A stretch of DNA of 44,944 nucleotides. It comes from Bacteroidales bacterium. GTDB taxonomy: Bacteria; Bacteroidota; Bacteroidia; Bacteroidales; UBA12077. Shown here piece after piece: positions 1 through 7,600 of this stretch (position 1 is its first letter; each line of letters opens with the position of its first letter). The translations under genes were made by a program, and so were the position numbers. The notes beneath the pieces are model-generated. The model did not search any database and had not been told where the DNA came from. It saw only the letters and a program-made list of their open reading frames with translations. The stretch is from positions 1 through 44,944 of the forward strand of contig JAUWQL010000009.1 of the NCBI GenBank assembly GCA_030611105.1. Direction: 5' to 3'.

Positions 1-19
1 TCCCCTCCGAAAGCGGCTG

Positions 20-52
20 CAAATATAAAAACTTTAATTACTATTTTCCAAA
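20..52 (-). promoter_or_regulatory. Leftward promoter, proximal of a tandem pair
   Basis: Read on the minus strand, TATATTTG (20-27) matches the Bacteroidota -7 consensus TAnnTTTG. A TTTG (49-52) lies 21 bp upstream as a -33 candidate. Transcription would leave the window at its left edge, beginning with a GC-richer leader (about positions 1-19). The target gene is outside the window. Confidence 0.55.
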
Positions 53-131
53 TCTTTTCTGAAAAAATTTGCCGTAGTTATATTCAGCGTTTCTTCTATA
101 CTATCTAAGAACTTTTTCCCGTTTGGGAGTG

Positions 132-161
132 CAAATATAAAGACTGTTTTCAATTCTGCAA
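132..161 (-). promoter_or_regulatory. Leftward promoter, distal of a tandem pair
   Basis: On the minus strand, TTG (159-161), a 19-bp spacer and TATATTTG (132-139) fit the Bacteroidota promoter consensus very well. The first transcribed bases (TGCACTCCC) resemble those of the second promoter about 110 bp further on. Tandem strong promoters with a long untranslated leader suggest a stable-RNA operon beyond the left edge, but no such gene is visible here. Confidence 0.6.
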
Positions 162-275
162 CCTCTTTATTATATTTTTTTTATCTATTTAATCTAAACT
201 ATTAAAACACAACAAAATAATTTTTTATTTTTATCGTTATAGGCTCTTAAATAAATCAAATTGAAATAAAAGTTT

Positions 276-283
276 TATCTTCG
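276..283 (+). promoter_or_regulatory. Putative -7 element of the mannosyltransferase-pyrC genes
   Basis: TATCTTCG matches the Bacteroidota -7 consensus TAnnTTYG and lies 31 bp before the ATG at 315, giving a short leader. No convincing -33 element is visible at 19-21 bp. The rest of 162-314 is AT-rich and shows no gene. Confidence 0.4.
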
Positions 284-314
284 CTCAACAAAATCTATCA
301 ATTTAAATGCAATA

Positions 315-1058
315 ATGGAAATATCAAAAATACTTGTTATAATCCCTACTTATAATGAAATAGAGAACATAGAAAAAATGATTAGAAAGGTATTTTCTCT
401 GACATCACCCTTCGATTTACTTATTATTGATGATAATTCGCCTGATGGAACAGCTGATATTATAAAATCCCTACAAAATGAATATCCTGAAAAACTACAT
501 TTATTAGAACGAGAAGGGAAACTTGGACTTGGTACTGCCTATATTACAGGTTTCAAATGGGCTCTTGATAATAAATATGATTATATATGTGAAATGGATG
601 CTGATTTTTCACACAATCCCGATGACTTAATAAAACTTTATGATGCTTGTGAAAATCAGGGAGCAGACTTAGCCATTGGATCGAGATATATATCAGGAGT
701 TAATGTAGTAAATTGGCCTATGGGAAGAATCTTGATGTCGTACTTTGCATCAATCTATGTAAGAATGATTACAAGAATGGATGTTCAGGATACAACCGCA
801 GGATTTAAATGTTATAAACGAAAAGTTCTTGAGACTATTAATCTTGATAAAATAAAACTTAAAGGTTATGCTTTCCAGATTGAAATGAAATTTACCACAT
901 GGAAATTTGGATTTAAAATAGTTGAAGTTCCTATTATTTTTACAGAAAGACAAGAAGGTATTTCAAAAATGAGCGGAGGCATTTTCAATGAAGCTATTTG
1001 GGGAGTTATAAAAATGAAATTCAGAAGTTTTTTTAGAAAATACGAAATGGTAAAATAA
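315..1058 (+). CDS. Polyprenol-phosphate mannosyltransferase (DPM1-like GT2)
   Basis: A 247-residue family 2 glycosyltransferase of the dolichyl/polyprenol-phosphate mannose synthase type. These enzymes move a sugar from a nucleotide sugar to a polyprenyl phosphate carrier at the inner face of the cytoplasmic membrane. The GT-A fold signature is clear: PTYNE (11-15), DDNSPDGT (39-46) and the metal-binding DAD (95-97). There is no C-terminal membrane segment, so this is the compact soluble or peripheral form. The ATG at 315 starts immediately before the conserved first beta strand and follows a -7 element. pyrC begins 14 bp downstream, so the two are probably co-transcribed. The exact donor sugar cannot be read from the sequence. 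Confidence 0.88.
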   Translation: MEISKILVIIPTYNEIENIEKMIRKVFSLTSPFDLLIIDDNSPDGTADIIKSLQNEYPEKLHLLEREGKLGLGTAYITGFKWALDNKYDYICEMDADFSHNPDDLIKLYDACENQGADLAIGSRYISGVNVVNWPMGRILMSYFASIYVRMITRMDVQDTTAGFKCYKRKVLETINLDKIKLKGYAFQIEMKFTTWKFGFKIVEVPIIFTERQEGISKMSGGIFNEAIWGVIKMKFRSFFRKYEMVK

Positions 1059-1072
1059 ACACCTATAATATA

Positions 1073-2416
1073 ATGTATAGTTTGCTGATCAGAAATGTAA
1101 TTATTGTTAATGCAGGGAATCAATTTCAGGGAAGTGTATTAATTGAAGAAGGCAAGATTAAGAAAGTGTTTAAGACTGACAAGCTTCCTGAATTAAAGGT
1201 TCAAACAATCATTGATGGAAAAGGGAAATACCTTTTACCTGGCATTATTGATGATCATGTACACTTTAGAGAACCGGGGCTAACACATAAAGCTGAAATT
1301 TATACGGAATCAAAAGCCGCTGTGGCAGGAGGTATAACTTCATTCATGGAAATGCCCAATACTATTCCACAAGCAACTACACAAGAATTATTGGAAGAAA
1401 AGTATAAAACAGCATCTGCAAAATCATTAGCCAATTACTCTTTTTATATTGGTGCCACAAATGATAATATTGAAGAAATAAAAAAGACCGACCCTGAAAA
1501 AGTATGTGGAGTTAAAGTATTCATAGGCTCATCAACAGGGAATATGATTGTTGATAATAAAGATGCTTTATCCAGAATTTTTTCTGAATCGCCAGTATTA
1601 ATAGCAACACATTGCGAGGATGAAGAAACCATCAAAAAAAATACTATTAAATATAAAGAAGAATTTGGAGAAGATTTACCCTTAAAGTATCATCCTTTAA
1701 TCCGCAGTGAAGAAGCCTGTTACAAGTCATCAGCCTTAGCGGTTAAATTGGCTAAGAAATATAATTCGAGGTTACATATATTACATTTAAGTACTGGCAA
1801 AGAATTAAAGCTTTTAGATAATACGATGCCTTCGGAAGAAAAAAGAATTACTGCAGAAGTTTGTGTTCATCATTTATGGTTTTCAGATGCTGATTATGAT
1901 AAATATAGTACGAAAATAAAATGGAACCCTGCAATTAAAACAACAAAAGACAGAGAAGCTTTAATTAATGGATTGAAAAATAATAAAATCGATGTTGTTG
2001 CTACGGATCATGCACCTCATACAATCGACGAAAAATCAAACACCTACTTTAAAGCACCATCGGGCGGACCATTAGTTCAACATTCATTAACAGCTATGCT
2101 TGAATTATATCACCAGAATAAATTATCGTTAAATGATATTGTAAATAAAATGTGTCATACTCCGGCTGATATATTTCAAATAAAAGAAAGAGGATATATA
2201 AGAGAGGGATATTGGGCCGATTTAGTTTTAGTTGATCTGGATTCTTCCTGGACCGTAAATAAAAACAATACCTTATATAAATGTAAATGGTCGCCATTCG
2301 AAAATCAAACATTTAAATCTAAAGTGACTCACACAATTGTAAATGGCATTTTGGTATATAACAATGGCATTTTCAATGAATCCGTAAAAGGAAAAAGATT
2401 ATTATTTAAAAGGTAA
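1073..2416 (+). CDS. pyrC: Dihydroorotase
   Basis: A 447-residue dihydroorotase of the amidohydrolase superfamily, which interconverts N-carbamoyl-L-aspartate and dihydroorotate in pyrimidine synthesis. The zinc-binding HVH (62-64) lies within DDHVHFREPGLT. Further metal or active-site residues fit H180 (ATHCED), H235/H238 (LHILHLS) and D312-H313 (TDHAPHT). VKVFIGSSTG (147-156) is the conserved internal strand of this subfamily. The length is normal for the roughly 445-residue bacterial type. The gene lies directly behind the mannosyltransferase gene, a pairing known in Bacteroidota. No other pyr genes are nearby. All key residues are present, so it should be active. Confidence 0.93.
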   Translation: MYSLLIRNVIIVNAGNQFQGSVLIEEGKIKKVFKTDKLPELKVQTIIDGKGKYLLPGIIDDHVHFREPGLTHKAEIYTESKAAVAGGITSFMEMPNTIPQATTQELLEEKYKTASAKSLANYSFYIGATNDNIEEIKKTDPEKVCGVKVFIGSSTGNMIVDNKDALSRIFSESPVLIATHCEDEETIKKNTIKYKEEFGEDLPLKYHPLIRSEEACYKSSALAVKLAKKYNSRLHILHLSTGKELKLLDNTMPSEEKRITAEVCVHHLWFSDADYDKYSTKIKWNPAIKTTKDREALINGLKNNKIDVVATDHAPHTIDEKSNTYFKAPSGGPLVQHSLTAMLELYHQNKLSLNDIVNKMCHTPADIFQIKERGYIREGYWADLVLVDLDSSWTVNKNNTLYKCKWSPFENQTFKSKVTHTIVNGILVYNNGIFNESVKGKRLLFKR

Positions 2417-2450
2417 TTAATTACAAATACTCCATAATATATAGTTATGG

Positions 2451-2474
2451 CCTATGGACGAAAACCGTAGGACG
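2451..2474 (+). repeat. Small hairpin upstream of the HARE-HTH gene
   Basis: CCTATGG (2451-2457) and CCGTAGG (2465-2471) form a 7-bp inverted repeat with one G-T pair around a 7-nt loop. Each arm is followed by ACG, so GGACG also occurs as a direct repeat (2456-2460 and 2470-2474). It lies between pyrC and the start of the accessory gene at 2494 and could mark the upstream edge of an inserted cassette. Confidence 0.4.
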
Positions 2475-2493
2475 CAAAAATAAAATTAAGAAA

Positions 2494-3453
2494 ATGACAA
2501 TAAAAGAAGCAGTATTAAAGAGTTTGGAAGAAATTAATGGACTAACAAATTATAATGAAATTTATGCCTACATTGTAAAAAACAATTTTTATGATTTTGG
2601 AAAAAGCAAAACTCCTGCTCTAACAATTTCAGGACAACTAACTTCATTTATTCAAAAAGGAGACAACCGAGTTAAACGTATTAAAAATTCAAAAGGCTCT
2701 TATTCATATTATTTAGCAAAAAATGAAAGCAATATAAATTTTGAAAATAATACTACTCAAACAGAAATCAAAAAAAATACTTCAAAAGAAAAAACATTTG
2801 GAGAAAGAGATTTACATAAATTATTAAGTAGTTATTTGAAAAATACTGGAATATATTCAAAAACTATTTTTCACGAACATTCAAAGAATAGTAAAGATAG
2901 CCATCAAAAGTGGATACATCCAGATATGGTCGGAATTAAATTTTTACATCTCAAAACTAAAACAAGTCAGACGTTTTTAAAATCTGTTAATCGAGCAGAT
3001 ACCTTTAAAATAACTTCTTATGAATTAAAAAAAGAAATTAACACTGATTACGAGTTGAAAAAATCATTTTTTCAAACAGTTTCCAATTCTAGCTGGGCGA
3101 ATTATGGTTATTTGGTTGCTTTTGAAATTAGTGACAGTTTAGATGAAGAAATGGAAAGACTAAATCAATCATTTGGAATAGGAATAATTGAATTGAAACC
3201 AAACCCATACGAAAGTAAAATACTTTATCAATCGAAATACAAAGAACTTGATTTTAAAACATTAGACAAACTTTGTAAAATTAACAAGGACTTTGAAATG
3301 TTTATTGAGCAAACTGAAAAGCTTTTAACGGCAAGCGAAAGATACGTTCCTTCAACAGAAAAAGAATTGGATGAATTTTGTGATGACTATTTTGAAAATG
3401 ATACGGAAATTGAAAATTATTGTAAAGATAAAAATATACCAATAGAAGAATAA
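2494..3453 (+). CDS. HARE-HTH protein with PD-(D/E)XK nuclease-like domain
   Basis: A 319-residue protein with two visible parts. Residues 1-76 match a HARE-type winged helix (YNEIYAYI, then a basic strand VKRIKNSKGSYSYYL). Such domains are known in chromatin proteins and in bacterial restriction-type proteins. Residues about 100-275 look like a PD-(D/E)XK fold: a helix with E104, P143-D144 (WIHPDMVG) and E177-L-K179 (SYELKK), with plausible order and spacing. The architecture resembles the COG2958-type group. A DNA-binding nuclease role, perhaps defensive, is inferred. No methyltransferase or specificity subunit is adjacent. It interrupts an otherwise core gene row and is flanked by small hairpins, which suggests acquisition. 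The product is cytoplasmic, with no signal or membrane segment. Confidence 0.7.
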   Translation: MTIKEAVLKSLEEINGLTNYNEIYAYIVKNNFYDFGKSKTPALTISGQLTSFIQKGDNRVKRIKNSKGSYSYYLAKNESNINFENNTTQTEIKKNTSKEKTFGERDLHKLLSSYLKNTGIYSKTIFHEHSKNSKDSHQKWIHPDMVGIKFLHLKTKTSQTFLKSVNRADTFKITSYELKKEINTDYELKKSFFQTVSNSSWANYGYLVAFEISDSLDEEMERLNQSFGIGIIELKPNPYESKILYQSKYKELDFKTLDKLCKINKDFEMFIEQTEKLLTASERYVPSTEKELDEFCDDYFENDTEIENYCKDKNIPIEE

Positions 3454-3502
3454 AGCCACAGGCTATAACAGCGGCTCATAGTGCATGCCGCAGGTAGTGC
3501 AT
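3454..3502 (+). repeat. Hairpin and direct-repeat element behind the HARE gene
   Basis: Immediately after the stop codon come AGCC/GGCT (3454-3457 and 3461-3464), GCGGC/GCCGC (3471-3475 and 3487-3491, 11-nt loop) and an 8-bp direct repeat TAGTGCAT (3479-3486 and 3495-3502). The segment is GC-richer than its surroundings. The folded, GC-rich tail recalls recombination sites of gene cassettes. No integrase is nearby, so this is an inference only. Confidence 0.45.
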
Positions 3503-3581
3503 ATTAAGAAAGATAATTGCAAATTTGAAGATAGTACAAATTAAGAAACATATTAGTAATAATGCGGCGGCGCAAACCATT

Positions 3582-4082
3582 ATGAAAAATAAAACTAAAA
3601 TTATTCAATGGGTATTCATAATATCTATTATAACAGCAGGTTGTAATTTAAAGCAAAACGAACCTCAAGTTATAAACCTGGGAGGCGATGAAAACTTCAT
3701 AGTCATTGCAGATACTATAATTAACAATGTTGTTATAATGAATCCCGACAATGATGAGTGGACGGAATATTGTCTAAGGAATCTGGATAAAAAAACATTG
3801 GTTAATGAAATTTTCAAATCGGTTTATGCAGGAGAACTTATTCCATATGAGTTTTTTAATAATGAAGTTTTAAGCATTGAAGACATAAAAGCATTGGAAA
3901 ATGATTCAACATTCAGCAGGGATAAAATTGCAAAAGTTCAGTTTGAAGAAGCCTGGTATTATGATTCTGTTAATCAGAAAATGGTAAAAAAAGTACATTC
4001 AATCATGCTTGCTTATGAGATTTACAACTCACTTGGAGAAATAAAAGGCTACAAACCTGCATTTAAAGTATATCTGAAATAA
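3582..4082 (+). CDS. GldN/PorN-like lipoprotein
   Basis: A 166-residue lipoprotein counted from the ATG at 3582, with basic MKNKTK, a hydrophobic stretch and lipobox ITAGC ending at Cys21. An in-frame ATG at 3525 would place 19 polar residues before the signal peptide and is less likely. The mature part resembles GldN/PorN of the type IX secretion and gliding machinery: a segment LVNEIFKSVYAGEL, then FEEAWYYD, a KxM run and GYKPAF near the C-terminus, close to the GldN pattern KEDWFFD ... GYxPxF. This is recalled family knowledge, not an alignment. GldN is normally longer and sits beside gldKLM, which are absent here. It may be a diverged paralog or an unrelated lipoprotein. Confidence 0.55.
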   Translation: MKNKTKIIQWVFIISIITAGCNLKQNEPQVINLGGDENFIVIADTIINNVVIMNPDNDEWTEYCLRNLDKKTLVNEIFKSVYAGELIPYEFFNNEVLSIEDIKALENDSTFSRDKIAKVQFEEAWYYDSVNQKMVKKVHSIMLAYEIYNSLGEIKGYKPAFKVYLK

Positions 4083-4094
4083 CTAAACAAATTG

Positions 4095-5048
4095 ATGAAT
4101 AAAGGAATGAACGTTCTGTTTATAGACTCGACTCATGATAAACTTCCCGAAAAACTGACACAATCGGGATTTATTTGTGATTATCAACCTGATATAAAGC
4201 CTGAAGAAATAATCAATATAATTCCTAAATATAATGGTGTAATTATAAGGAGTAAACTTAAAATTGATAAAAGAATTATTGATGCTGCCAAAAACTTGAA
4301 ATTTATTGGAAGAGTTGGTGCCGGATTGGAAAATATTGATGTTGAGTATGCAGAACAAAAAGGAATAAAATGTTTTAATTCGCCGGAAGGAAATAGGGAT
4401 GCAGTTGGGGAACATACCTTGGGAATGTTACTTACATTATTTAATAATATCTTAAAAGCTGACATTGAGGTTCGCAGCGGAAAATGGGTTCGTGAAGGAA
4501 ACCGTGGATTAGAAATTAAAGGAAAAACAATAGGCATTATTGGATACGGAAATATGGGTAGTGCTTTTGCTCAAAGATTAAGAGGTTTTGAGGCAAATGT
4601 TATTGCCTATGATAAATACAAATTCAATTATTCAAACGAATTTGTAACAGAGAAAAGCTTGGAAGATATTTTTGAGCAAACAGATATTCTTAGCATACAC
4701 GTTCCATTAACTGATGAAACACAATTCATGATAAATCATGAATTTATAAACCAGTTTAAAAAAGATATATATATATTAAATACGGCACGTGGAAAAATTT
4801 TAAAAACCGACGATCTTGTTAAAAATATAAAATCTGGTAAGGTTTTAGGAGTTGCACTTGATGTACTTGAATACGAACAAACTTCTTTCGAACACTTACA
4901 CTCAGGCAATGATTTACCTGAAACATTCCAATACCTGATTGATAGTAACAAGGTAGTTCTAACACCTCATATAGCAGGCTGGACTCATGAATCTAGTATA
5001 AAACTTTCGGAATTTTTAGCTGATAAAATAATCAAGGCTTTTACCTGA
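4095..5048 (+). CDS. D-2-hydroxyacid dehydrogenase, SerA-like without ACT domain
   Basis: A 317-residue NAD-dependent D-isomer-specific 2-hydroxyacid dehydrogenase. The nucleotide-binding loop is GYGNMG (150-155). The catalytic set fits R232 (NTARGK), a Glu in LDVLEYE (E259 or E261) and H292 (PHIAGW). PEGNRDAVGEH (97-107) is typical of the Bacteroidota group usually annotated as phosphoglycerate dehydrogenase. No C-terminal ACT domain is present. Oxidation of 3-phosphoglycerate for serine synthesis is the likely job, but another 2-hydroxyacid substrate is possible, and no serB or serC is adjacent. ATG codons at 4095 and 4107 are both usable; a TTG at 4092 is also in frame. The 3' end overlaps the convergent aspartate kinase gene by 8 bp. 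Confidence 0.8.
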   Translation: MNKGMNVLFIDSTHDKLPEKLTQSGFICDYQPDIKPEEIINIIPKYNGVIIRSKLKIDKRIIDAAKNLKFIGRVGAGLENIDVEYAEQKGIKCFNSPEGNRDAVGEHTLGMLLTLFNNILKADIEVRSGKWVREGNRGLEIKGKTIGIIGYGNMGSAFAQRLRGFEANVIAYDKYKFNYSNEFVTEKSLEDIFEQTDILSIHVPLTDETQFMINHEFINQFKKDIYILNTARGKILKTDDLVKNIKSGKVLGVALDVLEYEQTSFEHLHSGNDLPETFQYLIDSNKVVLTPHIAGWTHESSIKLSEFLADKIIKAFT

Positions 5049-6294
5049 TCACAAAATGGGCAGTATGCCTGCTTCTCTGCTCAATATAAATTTTTCGGCC
5101 TTTTGTTACTTTATTTATTGCGTCATCGGAATAATGCCTTATTGTAAGCAATTCAAGTTGATCGTTGTATAATACTTTGTAATCCTCCTTAAATCGCTCA
5201 ATTAATTGTTTTGCTTTGCTGTTAGCATTATCAATACATAATGAAAAACTAATAGCCGAATTCTGAATCAGGTTTACCTTTATTCTATGTTCCGATAAAT
5301 ATTTAAATATTTTACTAAGTTCATCTTCCATAACAAAAGAAAGATCTTTAGGAAACAAACTAATAAGCATTTGATCTTTCTTTAAAATAAATATAGGTAA
5401 GTCCTGATCATATTGTTTAAAACAATCTATTTCTGTTCCCGCCCCATCAGGATTAATAAATGAACGAACATAGAGAGGGATATTCTTATTATGTAATGGT
5501 TTTAACATTTTAGGATGAATAACCTTTGCTCCAAAATAAGCCAATTCAACAGCTTCCTGGTATGAAATTTTATTCAGTTTCTCTGTTTCGATAAAGTATT
5601 GTGGATCTGCATTTAAAACACCATCAACATCTTTCCAAACTATAACTTTTTCTGCATTTAATAAATTTGCTAATACCGCAGCAGTGTAGTCTGAACCTTC
5701 CCTACCCAAGGTAGTCGCAAATCCTTTTTTCGATCCGCCAATAAAACCTTGTGTTAAATAAATTTTATCTTTTTTAAAACTTAAAAAATCTTCAGCCTTG
5801 ACTTTGGTCAATGCCATATCAATTTTTGCCTCTCGGTAAGTATCGTCAGTTATCAAAACCTTTCTAATATCAATCCATTTATTTGATAATTGCTGCGAAT
5901 TTAAAAATGCACTTACAATCGTTGTTGAAAATATTTCTCCAAAGGAAACAAGCTGATCGTATTTTAAATCAAAAGAATCATATTTTTCTTCGAATAGTAC
6001 GTTATAAAGCTTTTTGAATTCATTCTCAATTTCCGAATAGATAGTATTGCTTTTTTTCGGAAATAAATCTTTTATAATATCAAAATGATAAGTTTTTAAA
6101 ACTTCGAATTTATTAATACACTTATCGGTTTCCTCAAAAGACAGTTTTAAGATTTCTTCAAGAGCATTTGTCGTTTTTCCTAATGCTGAAACAACAATAA
6201 TAAGGTTATCAGAAAACTTTCTTACAATATTTAAAAGATTTTCAACTCCTTTAGAATCTTTAACTGAAGCACCACCAAATTTTAAAACAAGCAT
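5041..6294 (-). CDS. Aspartate kinase (monofunctional)
   Basis: A 417-residue aspartokinase, which phosphorylates L-aspartate as the first step to lysine, diaminopimelate, methionine and threonine. The N-terminal kinase motif MLVLKFGGASVKDSKG follows the ATG at 6294; an in-frame TTG at 6303 would add only three residues. TTLGREGSDYTAAVLA and VWKDVDGV are the substrate and ATP-binding segments. The last roughly 120 residues form a regulatory region of ACT type. There is no homoserine dehydrogenase domain. The gene is divergent from fbp across a 214-bp promoter-bearing gap and converges on the dehydrogenase gene with an 8-bp overlap. MurE in this window carries the meso-DAP motif, so this enzyme also feeds cell wall synthesis. 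Confidence 0.9.
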   Translation of the reverse strand: MLVLKFGGASVKDSKGVENLLNIVRKFSDNLIIVVSALGKTTNALEEILKLSFEETDKCINKFEVLKTYHFDIIKDLFPKKSNTIYSEIENEFKKLYNVLFEEKYDSFDLKYDQLVSFGEIFSTTIVSAFLNSQQLSNKWIDIRKVLITDDTYREAKIDMALTKVKAEDFLSFKKDKIYLTQGFIGGSKKGFATTLGREGSDYTAAVLANLLNAEKVIVWKDVDGVLNADPQYFIETEKLNKISYQEAVELAYFGAKVIHPKMLKPLHNKNIPLYVRSFINPDGAGTEIDCFKQYDQDLPIFILKKDQMLISLFPKDLSFVMEDELSKIFKYLSEHRIKVNLIQNSAISFSLCIDNANSKAKQLIERFKEDYKVLYNDQLELLTIRHYSDDAINKVTKGRKIYIEQRSRHTAHFVIR

Positions 6295-6428
6295 ACTAAA
6301 CAATTCATTTTAAAATGATAAAAGCTTACAAATTTAACATTTCTTATTTTTTAACCCTTATAAAGATGAATAAACTTTGTATTGGGAGGTTTTTTTCAAT
6401 ATTTTATTCTTATTCATAAAATTAAATC

Positions 6429-6436
6429 TATTTTTG
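6429..6436 (+). promoter_or_regulatory. Putative -7 element of fbp
   Basis: TATTTTTG matches TAnnTTTG and lies about 70 bp before the fbp ATG at 6509. No clear -33 TTG is found at the usual 19-21 bp. The gap 6295-6508 is otherwise very AT-rich with no gene seen. Confidence 0.35.
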
Positions 6437-6508
6437 TATTAAATAATATGATAAATTCAATTTAACTTGTTGGATTTTATACATTTTTAACTCTTTAATT
6501 CTTGCTTA

Positions 6509-7525
6509 ATGAAAGGCTATAGTATTACTACCTTAAACGAATTTATAATTCGTCGTCAGGCCAATATCCCATACGCAAAAGGAGAACTTTCGAATTTACT
6601 TCATCACGTTGGCATTGCTGCTAAAGTGGTTCACAAAAAAGTAAATAAAGCCGGGTTAGTTGATGTATTGGGAGAAGCAGGAGCAATAAATGTTCAAGGC
6701 GAAAGTCAACAAAAACTTGATGTTTTTGCTGACATGCAGTTTACTGCAGCTTTAGGTAACAGTAGTGAATGTTGTGGGATTGCCTCAGAAGAAAATCAGG
6801 AAATAATAACATTCGATGATGAGTTATCTATGGACGGGAAATATATCGTTTGCATGGATCCTTTAGACGGATCATCCAATATTGATGTTAACGTTTCAAT
6901 TGGCACCATTTTTTCTGTTTACCGAAGAATTTCTCCAAGAGGCGAAAAAGCACAATTAATAGACTTTTTACAAGAAGGAAATAAACAAATTGCTGCGGGA
7001 TACATTATTTATGGTTCGTCAACCATGATGGTTTATACTACCGGATTGGGAGTTAATGGATTTACACTTGATACCGGAATTGGAGAATTTTGCCTTTCGC
7101 ATCCTGATATTAAAACTCCTGAAAATGGTAAAATATACTCATTAAATGAAGGAAATTACAATAAATTTCCCGAAGGCGTTAAAAAATACATTAAATATTG
7201 CCAGGAAAAAGATAGTAAAACTAATCGGCCATATTCGGCACGATACATTGGATCTCTTGTTGCAGATTTTCATAGAAACTTATTAAAAGGAGGAATATTT
7301 ATTTACCCCGAAACAGCAAGTGCTCCAAATGGAAAACTGAGATTATTGTACGAATGTAATCCTATGGCGTTTATTGCTGAACAAGCCGGAGGAAAAGCAA
7401 CAAACGGAGATATTAGAATACTCGACATTAAACCCGAAACTTTACATCAACGCGTTCCTTTATATACAGGGTCAAAAAATATGGTTGAAAAAGCTGAGCA
7501 TTTTTTAACTAAAACTGTGAAATAA
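6509..7525 (+). CDS. fbp: Fructose-1,6-bisphosphatase, class I
   Basis: A 338-residue class I fructose-1,6-bisphosphatase, which hydrolyses fructose 1,6-bisphosphate to fructose 6-phosphate in gluconeogenesis. The metal and phosphate site [11 protein letters not shown] (116-126) is complete, preceded by the acidic SEEN (93-96). [13 protein letters not shown] followed by AEQAGG is the family's C-terminal signature. The length is typical (330-340). The ATG at 6509 begins just before the conserved LNEFI helix. It stands alone in its transcript: a promoter-like element lies upstream and an intrinsic terminator follows 23 bp after the stop. Class I enzymes are often regulated by AMP, but that cannot be judged from the sequence here. 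Confidence 0.94.
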   Translation: MKGYSITTLNEFIIRRQANIPYAKGELSNLLHHVGIAAKVVHKKVNKAGLVDVLGEAGAINVQGESQQKLDVFADMQFTAALGNSSECCGIASEENQEIITFDDELSMDGKYIVCMDPLDGSSNIDVNVSIGTIFSVYRRISPRGEKAQLIDFLQEGNKQIAAGYIIYGSSTMMVYTTGLGVNGFTLDTGIGEFCLSHPDIKTPENGKIYSLNEGNYNKFPEGVKKYIKYCQEKDSKTNRPYSARYIGSLVADFHRNLLKGGIFIYPETASAPNGKLRLLYECNPMAFIAEQAGGKATNGDIRILDIKPETLHQRVPLYTGSKNMVEKAEHFLTKTVK

Positions 7526-7547
7526 ACTAATTTTTAGAAATACGTTC

Positions 7548-7586
7548 AAAAAAGGTGGTTGAATTACAACTACCTTTTTTATTTTT
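7548..7586 (+). terminator. Intrinsic terminator after fbp
   Basis: A-tract plus GGTGGTTG (7548-7561), a 5-nt loop, then CAACTACC plus T-tract (7567-7580) form a 14-bp stem with one G-T pair, followed by more T. It ends the fbp transcript and lies directly before the mfd promoter. Confidence 0.8.
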
Positions 7587-7593
7587 AACTTTG
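7586..7593 (+). promoter_or_regulatory. Putative -7 element of mfd
   Basis: TAACTTTG is a full match to TAnnTTTG. It begins 15 bp before the only plausible start codon of mfd (TTG at 7601), so the predicted transcript would start within a few bases of the start codon. No good -33 element is seen at the standard spacing; TTG at 7559-7561 is 24 bp away. Confidence 0.45.
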
Positions 7594-7600
7594 TCAGGTT

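Noticed and set aside
5041-5048. 8-bp overlap of the convergent dehydrogenase and aspartate kinase genes
   Set aside because: Short 3' overlaps of convergent genes are common in compact genomes; both proteins are full length, so nothing is broken.
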